This document shows positions 58,214 through 64,000 of a stretch of DNA of 64,000 nucleotides, piece by piece. A program made the translations under genes and the position numbers. Source of the stretch: Actinosynnema sp. ALI-1.44 (GTDB taxonomy: Bacteria > Actinomycetota > Actinomycetes > Mycobacteriales > Pseudonocardiaceae); the NCBI RefSeq assembly GCF_001984155.1, contig NZ_MTQO01000027.1, positions 1-64,000 on the forward strand, given 5' to 3'. The notes beneath the pieces were generated by a model, which saw nothing but the letters and a program-made list of their open reading frames with translations, ran no database searches and was not told the origin of the DNA. How positions within the stretch are numbered: position 1 is the first letter of the stretch; the number at the start of each line of letters is the position of its first letter.

Positions 58214-59104
58214 ATGGACGCTGTATCGGAGCTGTTGGCGGACGTCCACGCACACGGTGCCGTCTTCCAGCAGGCGATCATCCGACCGCCCTGGGCTTTG
58301 CGGATGTCCAGCGGCGCCCCGCTGACGCTGGCGATGCCGCTGCGGGGCCACGCCTGGATCGTCGCCGACGAGCTGGAGCCGGTCCGCATCGAACGCGGCG
58401 ATGTCGCCGTCGTCCGCGGTGACGTGCCGTACACCGTGGCCGACGACCCGGCGACCACGCCCACTCGCGTGATAACCAGCGAAGACTACTGTGTCAACGA
58501 CACGTGCGGAACGCCCGCAGCGGACGCCTCGGTGCTGGTGAGCGGGGCGTTCGAACGCCGCGGCGACCTCAGCGAACGGCTCCTGCGCTCCCTGCCCGCA
58601 GTGCTGGTGGTCCCGGTCGCGGACAGCCCGTACCCGTCGGTGGAGACGGTGGTTGCGGAGATCTCCCGCGACCGCCCTGGACAGCAACTGGTCCTGGACC
58701 GACTGCTCGACCTGATGCTGGTGTCGGCACTGCGCAGTTGGTTCGACGCCCCGGACACCGACGCCCCAGCCTGGTGCCGTGCACTGGACGACCCGTTGTT
58801 GGGCCTGGCATTGCGCCTGCTGCACGACAACCCGGCGCATGCGTGGACGGTGGCGGACCTGGCCGCCAAGGTGGGTGTGTCGCGGGCGGGGCTCGCCCGG
58901 CGGTTCACCGCGCTGGTCGGCGAGTCGCCGATGGCGTACCTCACCGGCTGGCGAATCACCCTCGCCGCCGACCTGCTGCGGACAACCGACCACACCGTGG
59001 CCACGATCGCCCGGAAAGTGGGCTACGCCAACGCTTTCGCGTTGAGCGTGGCGTTCAAGCGGTTGCGCGGCGCCAGGCCGAGCGACTACCGGAACGAGCG
59101 GTAG
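58214..59104 (+). CDS. AraC family transcriptional regulator (cupin_6 type)
   Basis: A 296-residue regulator. The N-terminal cupin_6 sensing domain spans residues 5 to about 185 (PLTLAMPLRGHAWIVADELE; ERGDVAVVRGDVPYTV). The C-terminal double helix-turn-helix covers about 205 to 292 (WTVADLAAKVGVSRAGLARRF; VATIARKVGYANAFALSVAFKRLRGARPSDYR). Such regulators commonly control the divergent NmrA-like gene, as is likely here. An 8-bp palindrome GTCTAGAC lies in the 80-bp gap. Confidence 0.9.
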   Translation: MDAVSELLADVHAHGAVFQQAIIRPPWALRMSSGAPLTLAMPLRGHAWIVADELEPVRIERGDVAVVRGDVPYTVADDPATTPTRVITSEDYCVNDTCGTPAADASVLVSGAFERRGDLSERLLRSLPAVLVVPVADSPYPSVETVVAEISRDRPGQQLVLDRLLDLMLVSALRSWFDAPDTDAPAWCRALDDPLLGLALRLLHDNPAHAWTVADLAAKVGVSRAGLARRFTALVGESPMAYLTGWRITLAADLLRTTDHTVATIARKVGYANAFALSVAFKRLRGARPSDYRNER

Positions 59105-59111
59105 TGCGCGG

Positions 59112-59462
59112 TCAGCTCACCGCCTTGCGGACGAGGGACGTGATGCGGTCCGCCACCTCCGCGGTCATCTCGGTCAGGGCGAAGCTCGTCGGCCACATCG
59201 CGCCGTCGTCGAGGGTCGCCTGCTCCTCGAACCCGAAGGTCGAGTAGCGGGTCTTGAACTTGCTCGCGGCCTGGAAGAAGCAGACGACCTTGCCGTTGAG
59301 CGCGTACGCGGGCATTCCGTACATCAGTTTCGGGACGACCTCCGGGATGTTCTCGGTGACGATCACGTGGATGCGTTCGGCCATGGCGCGTTCGTGGTCG
59401 GGCATCTCGTCGATCTTGGCGAGGACGTCCCGCAGTGCCGCTGCCTGCTTGTCCATGCGCAT
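59112..59462 (-). CDS. DUF1801 family protein
   Basis: A 116-residue protein of the DUF1801 (YdhG-like) family. It has HERAMAERIHVIVTENIPE, the central KLMYGMPAYALNGKVVCFFQAA strand set and the ending MTAEVADRITSLVRKAV. The fold is small alpha/beta and the role is unknown. Its ATG at 59462 follows AAGGAG. It lies between the AraC gene (convergent, 7 bp apart) and the VOC gene on the same strand, 50 bp downstream of the latter, and could be co-transcribed with it. Confidence 0.85.
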   Translation of the reverse strand: MRMDKQAAALRDVLAKIDEMPDHERAMAERIHVIVTENIPEVVPKLMYGMPAYALNGKVVCFFQAASKFKTRYSTFGFEEQATLDDGAMWPTSFALTEMTAEVADRITSLVRKAVS

Positions 59463-59512
59463 CCCCGGCTCCTTCCGCTGGTTGTGGTGTGGTGGCATTC
59501 GGTTGTGGCACA

Positions 59513-60136
59513 TCAGGATTCGGCTGCCACTGTGGAGGTGTGCCAGACGAACCCGTCCGGGTCGGCGCACGGTTGCGCGGCGCCGCCGACCACGATCCGG
59601 TGTGAGCCGGTGCCCTCCACAGCGACCCCGGCGACCTTGGCGAGCGCCTTGCGCCGGTACAGCGACAGTTTGAACGGGCTCGACTCGGCTGCGAACTCGA
59701 CGTACATGGGGCCGAAGCTCTTGGCGACGGTGAAGCCCATGTCGGTGTAGAACTGCTTGCTGGCGGCCACGTTGCCGACTCCCAGCAGCAACACGATGGC
59801 GTCGATCTGCCCGGTCGCCGGGCCGGTGTCCTTCTTCGCCGAGGTCGCCACCTGCCAGATCGTGCCGTCCGGGGCCTGGACGACGCCGCCGTAGCCCCAC
59901 ATCGATTTCGTGGCGGGCTTGAGGGTCGTCGCCCCGGCCTTCAGCGCGGCGTCGACCAGGGTGTTGACGTCGGCCGGTTGGGACACGATGAGCGACAGGG
60001 TGAATCCCCGGAAACCCGTGCTGGGTTCCTGCGTGGCGCGCAGGCGGATCCGGGTGGCCAGGCCGATGGCGGCGTAGAAGCGTTCGGCGGCCGGGAGGTC
60101 GGCGACCTCGATGGTGATCGTGTCGATGTTGGTCAT
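59513..60136 (-). CDS. VOC (glyoxalase/dioxygenase) superfamily protein
   Basis: A 207-residue protein with two VOC half-modules: residues about 1 to 98 (MTNIDTITIEVADLPAAERF, ending VVQAPDGTIWQVAT) and about 110 to 200 (IDAIVLLLGVGNVAASKQFY, ending CADPDGFVWH). Metal ligands of glyoxalase or extradiol dioxygenases cannot be assigned with confidence. Family roles include antibiotic binding and small-molecule chemistry. Length suggests a single-chain paired domain protein. It precedes the DUF1801 gene on the same strand. Confidence 0.8.
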   Translation of the reverse strand: MTNIDTITIEVADLPAAERFYAAIGLATRIRLRATQEPSTGFRGFTLSLIVSQPADVNTLVDAALKAGATTLKPATKSMWGYGGVVQAPDGTIWQVATSAKKDTGPATGQIDAIVLLLGVGNVAASKQFYTDMGFTVAKSFGPMYVEFAAESSPFKLSLYRRKALAKVAGVAVEGTGSHRIVVGGAAQPCADPDGFVWHTSTVAAES

Positions 60137-60191
60137 GGCCGCAACGCTAGGCGCGGCGGGCTGACCGGTGCTTCTTGATTCCTGACCGGTG

Positions 60192-61100
60192 TCAGCCGCG
60201 CATGTGTTCCCGCGCCCACTGCTCGAAGGAGGTGAGCGGGAGGCCGAGGTCTTCGGCGAACCGCGGGCGAGCCGGTTGCCCGACGACGTTGAGCCACTCG
60301 TGGGTGGCGCCCATGGGGGGCATTCCGGCGGCGATGGCGTCCTGCTCGGTCATGTCCGGAGCGGACAGTCGTGTCCCCAAGACGCGGGACAGGATCTCGG
60401 CGATCTCGGTCATCGACAGGTACTCGCCCGCGAGTTCCAGTTCGATCCCGTGGAACCGCTCGGGCTCGGCGATGGCGGCCGCGGCCGCGGTGCCGATGTC
60501 GTCGACCGCCACCATGGACAGCCGTGTCTCCGGCTTCACCACGCTGACCAGTCCGCCCTCGATGCCGCGTGGGAAGAGGAATGCCATGGACGGCAGGAAG
60601 TTCTCCATGAAGAAACCGGGCTTGAGCAGGGTCCACCGCGGAAAGCCCGCGGCGCGGAGGTGATCCTGGATCGCCTTCTTGGCGTTGAGGGTCGGCGCCA
60701 TCTCCGGCCAGCGGCCGTCCGCCCAGCCCGGCGCGTCCGTGTGCTGACCGGCACCGGAGACAGAGGTGTGCACGAACTGCTCCACTCCGGCGGCCTTGGC
60801 GCCCTCGATCAGGTTCACACCCTGCGCCACCTCGCCGTCGAAGTCGAAGCCGTCCCCGGTCGGGGTCATCCCCGGCATCTGCACGGAGAAGACCGCACGG
60901 ACACCCTGCGCGGCCCGGACCACGGAGTCACGGTCGTTCAGGTCACCCGTGACGAGCTCGACGCCGAGCCCCTGGGCCTTCGCCGGATCACGCACCAGGG
61001 CCCGGACGGGAACACCCGCCGCCCGCAGGGCACGAACGGTGGCGCCGCCCTGCCGACCGGTGGCACCGGTGACCAGAACAGGCGTGGAAGCTGGGGACAT
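60192..61100 (-). CDS. NmrA-like NAD(P)-binding protein, TetR-controlled
   Basis: A 302-residue atypical SDR of the NmrA family. The motif is VLVTGATGRQGGATVRALRAA, followed by VRALVRDPAKAQGL, the FVHTSVSGAGQH segment and LLKPGFFMENF. As with the other NmrA gene, no classical YxxxK pair is seen. It diverges from a TetR gene with two matching operator half-sites between them, an arrangement common for TetR-regulated NmrA genes in actinobacteria. The substrate is unknown. Confidence 0.87.
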   Translation of the reverse strand: MSPASTPVLVTGATGRQGGATVRALRAAGVPVRALVRDPAKAQGLGVELVTGDLNDRDSVVRAAQGVRAVFSVQMPGMTPTGDGFDFDGEVAQGVNLIEGAKAAGVEQFVHTSVSGAGQHTDAPGWADGRWPEMAPTLNAKKAIQDHLRAAGFPRWTLLKPGFFMENFLPSMAFLFPRGIEGGLVSVVKPETRLSMVAVDDIGTAAAAAIAEPERFHGIELELAGEYLSMTEIAEILSRVLGTRLSAPDMTEQDAIAAGMPPMGATHEWLNVVGQPARPRFAEDLGLPLTSFEQWAREHMRG

Positions 61101-61115
61101 GACACACTCCTCGTT

Positions 61116-61172
61116 TAAGTGGCGGGGCCCGCCGTTTATCCGAGGCTACAATATGACGGGGCCCGCCACTTA
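61116..61172. promoter_or_regulatory. Paired operator half-sites in the NmrA/tetR divergent promoter
   Basis: TAAGTGGCGGG (61116-61126) recurs inverted as CCCGCCACTTA (61162-61172). Inside the first site GGCGGGGCCCGCC (61121-61133) is a perfect 13-bp palindrome. A TACAAT -10-like element (61147-61152) lies between the two sites. The layout fits a TetR repressor binding two operators that cover both promoters. Confidence 0.7.
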
Positions 61173-61190
61173 GCAAGGACGGAGGCAGCC

Positions 61191-61763
61191 ATGACCGACC
61201 GGCAACGCGCGGACGCGCGGCGCAACTACGCACGCATCCTGGCCGTTGCCTCGGACGAGGTCGCCGCTCATGGCGCGGCGGCGTCACTGGAACAGATCGC
61301 CCGCGTGGCGGGAGTCGGCTCGGCAACCGTGCGCCGCCACTTCCCCACCCGCCGAGCCTTGCTGGAAGCGGTGTCCCAGGACCGGATCGACGCCCTGGTC
61401 GCCCGCGCCGCCGACCTGATCGACACCGACGACAGCCGGGCCGCACTGCTGCAATGGCTGGACGAGCTTGTCACGTACTGCGTCTCAGCCCGGGGCCTCG
61501 CGGCCGCACTGACCTACGACGGCACCGAGATCGGGAATGTGCACGAGAACTCCTGCTCAGCGGCGATGGAGAACGCCGCAGGCCCGCTGCTGCACCGCGC
61601 CATCCGGGACGGCGTGGTCACGACGGGCGTCACAGTCACGGACCTGATCACGTTGATCGTCGGCATCGTGCTGGCCACCGAGCACTATCCCGACCCGGCC
61701 GGCGAAGCCCACCGGCTGTTCGGCCTGGCCGTGACCGGCCTGACCGCACCCGCACCCGTCTGA
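61191..61763 (+). CDS. TetR family transcriptional regulator
   Basis: A 190-residue repressor with an N-terminal TetR helix-turn-helix (residues about 10 to 55; AAASLEQIARVAGVGSATVRRHFPTR across it) and a C-terminal ligand domain of the TetR_C type (LITLIVGIVLATEHYPDPA). The ATG at 61191 follows GGAGG. The divergent NmrA-like gene and its own gene share the operators described. It ends exactly where the convergent phosphoribosyltransferase gene ends, with no gap. Confidence 0.9.
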   Translation: MTDRQRADARRNYARILAVASDEVAAHGAAASLEQIARVAGVGSATVRRHFPTRRALLEAVSQDRIDALVARAADLIDTDDSRAALLQWLDELVTYCVSARGLAAALTYDGTEIGNVHENSCSAAMENAAGPLLHRAIRDGVVTTGVTVTDLITLIVGIVLATEHYPDPAGEAHRLFGLAVTGLTAPAPV

Positions 61764-62318
61764 TCAGAGATCCCGCATGTGCAGCAGGGAGCGGACGGTG
61801 AGGCGGCGGCGGGTTTCGTTGCTCCTCAGGGCGTCGACGACGGTCGCCACGCCCAACCACGTGGCTTCGGCGTCCCGCACGAGCAGTTGGACTCCCGACG
61901 CCTGACCGCCCGTGGCGATCCAGTCGTCGACGACGAGCACCCGGTCCTTGGGGCTGACCAAACGCTTGCGGAAGGCGAGAGTCCGGTGGCGGTCGCTGTA
62001 GTCGGGCGGACTGGTCCGTTCCCGCCATGCGTCGCTGTCGACGACTTGCTCCCGGCGCTTGCGCACTTCGACGAACCCGACGCCGAGGTCCAGCGCGACG
62101 AGCGGCCCCAGCAGGCAACCGCTCGACTCGACGCCGAGCACCACCGTGGGCCGGTCGTCGCGGAACAGCGATGCGAGGGCCGGACCGAGTGAGCGCAGCA
62201 GCGTGGGGCTGCGCCACCAGTTCGTCACGTCGGCGTACCAACTGTCGTCGGTGCGGTCGCCGTGCCAGAAGAACGCGTGGCGCAGTCGATCCCGCGTTTC
62301 GGAGGAGTCAGCGCGCAT
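61764..62318 (-). CDS. Phosphoribosyltransferase domain protein
   Basis: A 184-residue protein of the type I phosphoribosyltransferase fold. The PRPP motif is VLVVDDWIATGGQA (residues about 125 to 138), with an upstream strand VVLGVESSGCLLGPLVA that carries the dipeptide loop. It resembles adenine/xanthine phosphoribosyltransferase-like regulators (PurR- or XPRT-like). The base partner cannot be read. It is alone, with its end abutting tetR. Confidence 0.82.
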   Translation of the reverse strand: MRADSSETRDRLRHAFFWHGDRTDDSWYADVTNWWRSPTLLRSLGPALASLFRDDRPTVVLGVESSGCLLGPLVALDLGVGFVEVRKRREQVVDSDAWRERTSPPDYSDRHRTLAFRKRLVSPKDRVLVVDDWIATGGQASGVQLLVRDAEATWLGVATVVDALRSNETRRRLTVRSLLHMRDL

Positions 62319-62435
62319 GAGCGGATGATCGCGGCACGGACGCGATGGCGCGAGTGAATTTGATGCTCACCCGGTTATGGATTTACTTCGTTAGGAGTCT
62401 TGCCGAAACTTCTTCACCGGGGCACAGTGCGTTGC

Positions 62436-64000
62436 ATGATCGGACGCCTGTTCACCGTCGTGCTGGCGCTGTCCCTGCTCGCGGTGCCCCCTGCCGCCGA
62501 GGCTGGCACACCAGCGGTGCCGCTGGTCCCCGGCAAGGTGACGACCGTGCCTGGGTGGCGGATGCAGTCGTCGGCCGTGGCCACCCAGGGCGGGGCGGAG
62601 ATCTCCACGCCGAGGTTCGGCGACCGGTCCTGGTACGCCGTCCCCGCGAGGTCGACCGTGATGGCGGGCCTGATCGCCAACCGGAAGTACCCGGACCTGA
62701 ACTACTCGACCACCCTGCGCGACGCGGTCGATCCCGCCGACTTCGCCGTTCCCTGGTGGTACCGCCATGAGTTCACGGCCGCGCAGGCGCCGGGCAGGCA
62801 CACGTTCCTGCGGTTGACTGGCGGTGTCATCGCGCGGGGCGAACTGTGGGTCAACGGGACCATGATCGCGGGCACGGACCGCGTCGCGGGCGCCTATCCC
62901 CGCTACGAGTTCGACGTCACCGGCCTGCTCAAGCACGGCCGCAACGCGATCGCGATCAAGGCGATGCCCGCCGACCCGTTCCGCGACTTCACGGTCAGCT
63001 TCCTGGACTGGAGCCCACCCGCCCCGGACAACAACATGGGCGTCTGGCGTGACGTCCAGATCGCCACCACCGGCCCGGTCTCGGTCACCGACGCCCGTGT
63101 GCTGACCGCACTCGACCTACCGGACCTGCGGTCCGCGACGCTCACCGTGAAAGCCGAGCTGCGCAACAACACCGACAACCCTGTCACCACCGCGCTCATC
63201 GGCACAGCCGCCAGCAACCCGCTGTACCAACAGGTCTCACTCGCACCCAAGCAGACCCAGACCGTCACCTTCCCGCCGATCACCGTGCACAAGCCGAAAG
63301 TGTGGTGGCCCGCGCAGTTCGGCGACCAGCCGTTGCATCGGCTGGACCTCACCGCGTGGACCGGGCGCGGCCTGTCCGACCGAGCGGACATCTCGTTCGG
63401 CATCCGTGACGTCCGGTCGGAGCTCACCGCCGCGGGAGCGCGGCAGTTCTACGTCAACGGCAAACCGTTCGGTGTCCGCGGCGGCGGCTGGGCGTCGGAC
63501 CTGTACCTGCGCGCGCAGCCCGAGCGGCTCGCCGCCGAACTCCGGCACGCCCGTGACCTCGGCCTGAACACGCTGCGGATGGAAGGCAAAGAGGAGGACC
63601 ACGAACTGCTCGACCTCGCCGACCGGCTGGGCATCATGCTGCTGCCGGGCTGGGAGTGCTGCACGAAGTGGGAGAAGTACAGCGGGTGGACCGAGGAGGA
63701 CTACCGCGTAGCGGGCGAGTCCACGTCGGCCGAGGCCAAGCGGATGGTGAACCACCCCAGCGTGCTCGGTTTCCTCATCGGCAGCGACAACGCGGCGACC
63801 GCGCGCGTGGAACAGGTCTACGTGAACGCGTTGCGGGGCGCGGACTTCCAGGCCCCGATCATCCCGTCTGCGGCCGCGAAAACCACACCGACGCTCGGCA
63901 AGTCCGGCATGAAGATGGACGGCCCCTACTGGTGGGTCCCGCCGAACTACTGGTACCAGGACAAGCTCGGCGGCGCGGCCGGGTTCGCCTCCGAGGTCGG
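62436..64000 (+). CDS. Exo-beta-D-glucosaminidase, GH2 (partial, runs off window)
   Basis: At least 521 residues of a secreted GH2 enzyme very like CsxA of Amycolatopsis orientalis, which releases glucosamine from the ends of chitosan oligomers. A signal peptide (MIGRLFTVVLALSLLAV) is followed by the sugar-binding jelly-roll (VPWWYRHEF; GELWVNGTMIAG), the immunoglobulin-like domain and the start of the TIM barrel (QFYVNGKPFGVRGGGW; LNTLRMEGKEED; LPGWECCTKWE). Instead of the usual Asn-Glu the acid/base position has GSDNAA, a Ser-Asp form of the exo-glucosaminidase subfamily. The Glu in GFASEVG just before the window end should be the nucleophile. The frame is open to the edge, so the C-terminus is outside. 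Confidence 0.92.
   Translation, partial: MIGRLFTVVLALSLLAVPPAAEAGTPAVPLVPGKVTTVPGWRMQSSAVATQGGAEISTPRFGDRSWYAVPARSTVMAGLIANRKYPDLNYSTTLRDAVDPADFAVPWWYRHEFTAAQAPGRHTFLRLTGGVIARGELWVNGTMIAGTDRVAGAYPRYEFDVTGLLKHGRNAIAIKAMPADPFRDFTVSFLDWSPPAPDNNMGVWRDVQIATTGPVSVTDARVLTALDLPDLRSATLTVKAELRNNTDNPVTTALIGTAASNPLYQQVSLAPKQTQTVTFPPITVHKPKVWWPAQFGDQPLHRLDLTAWTGRGLSDRADISFGIRDVRSELTAAGARQFYVNGKPFGVRGGGWASDLYLRAQPERLAAELRHARDLGLNTLRMEGKEEDHELLDLADRLGIMLLPGWECCTKWEKYSGWTEEDYRVAGESTSAEAKRMVNHPSVLGFLIGSDNAATARVEQVYVNALRGADFQAPIIPSAAAKTTPTLGKSGMKMDGPYWWVPPNYWYQDKLGGAAGFASEV

Noticed and set aside
1-64000. CRISPR arrays, tRNA or rRNA genes, prophage or intact insertion sequences
   Set aside because: No regularly spaced repeats, no tRNA-like cloverleaf or CCA-end runs, and no transposase or phage structural genes were seen by eye; a covariance-model scan would settle the RNA genes.

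Overview
This is about 64 kb of very GC-rich DNA with dense genes on both strands, frequent GTG starts, Shine-Dalgarno sites and many four-base stop/start overlaps. The gene content points to a filamentous actinobacterium, most likely of the Pseudonocardiaceae (Amycolatopsis or Kibdelosporangium type). It includes secreted chitin-active enzymes, a DasR-type operator, a SARP regulator, EspR-like regulators, a MAB_1171c-type membrane protein and many TetR, MerR, LacI, AraC, LysR and HxlR regulators. The family assignment is inferred from gene content, not from a marker gene. No rRNA, tRNA, CRISPR array, prophage or intact insertion sequence was seen.

Layout. 0-2.2 kb: an NHEJ-type LigD polymerase, a decayed second copy of it and a small Cys-rich protein. 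2.2-6.6 kb: an acyl-CoA synthetase with its TetR regulator, a small ORF, and a protein that joins a zinc ribbon, a receiver, an OmpR-type DNA-binding domain and a complete histidine kinase in one chain. 6.7-12.1 kb: a giant single-chain acyl-CoA carboxylase with the eukaryotic domain order. 12.1-14.7 kb: a GH18 chitinase behind a near-consensus DasR site, then a cytochrome P450 remnant and two strong hairpins. 14.7-23.7 kb: a tightly packed minus-strand operon (ABC ATPase, FtsX permease, secreted penicillin-acylase-family enzyme, P-loop kinase-like protein, secreted TAP-type peptidase), with a divergent histidine kinase/response regulator pair. 23.8-28.8 kb: cupin, HAD-like protein, and an EspR-like / EspR-ImmA fusion / MAB_1171c cassette followed by an LLM oxidoreductase. 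28.7-32.5 kb: amidase, MerR, LacI and flavodoxin-fold oxidoreductase. 32.6-36.9 kb: secreted protease with a chitin-binding tail, DUF1989 protein, secreted beta-helix protein, a small secreted protein and a frameshifted SRPBCC gene. 37-42.5 kb: unknown membrane protein, a FAD dehydrogenase split by a frameshift, phosphotransferase, methyltransferase and AraC regulator. 42.6-50 kb: large SARP/NB-ARC/TPR regulator, lipoprotein, an MBL-HxlR-CMD module, and a PLP enzyme divergent from a LysR gene. 50-57.3 kb: secreted proteins (SdrD_B-like, metzincin-ricin, PA14/propeller/CBM/DUF1080) mixed with Nudix and epimerase pseudogenes. 57.3-62.3 kb: two NmrA-like genes with AraC and TetR regulators, small enzymes and a phosphoribosyltransferase. 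From 62.4 kb to the edge: an exo-beta-D-glucosaminidase of family GH2.

How the genes work together. Three or four secreted enzymes fit chitin/chitosan degradation: the dre-controlled chitinase, the protease with a chitin-binding tail and the GH2 glucosaminidase. The exporter-acylase-peptidase operon with its own two-component system looks like a system that senses, exports and dismantles an acylated peptide or similar compound. At least six decayed or split genes in 64 kb (LigD, P450, SRPBCC, FAD dehydrogenase, Nudix, epimerase) suggest a fast-evolving accessory region, perhaps a chromosome arm.
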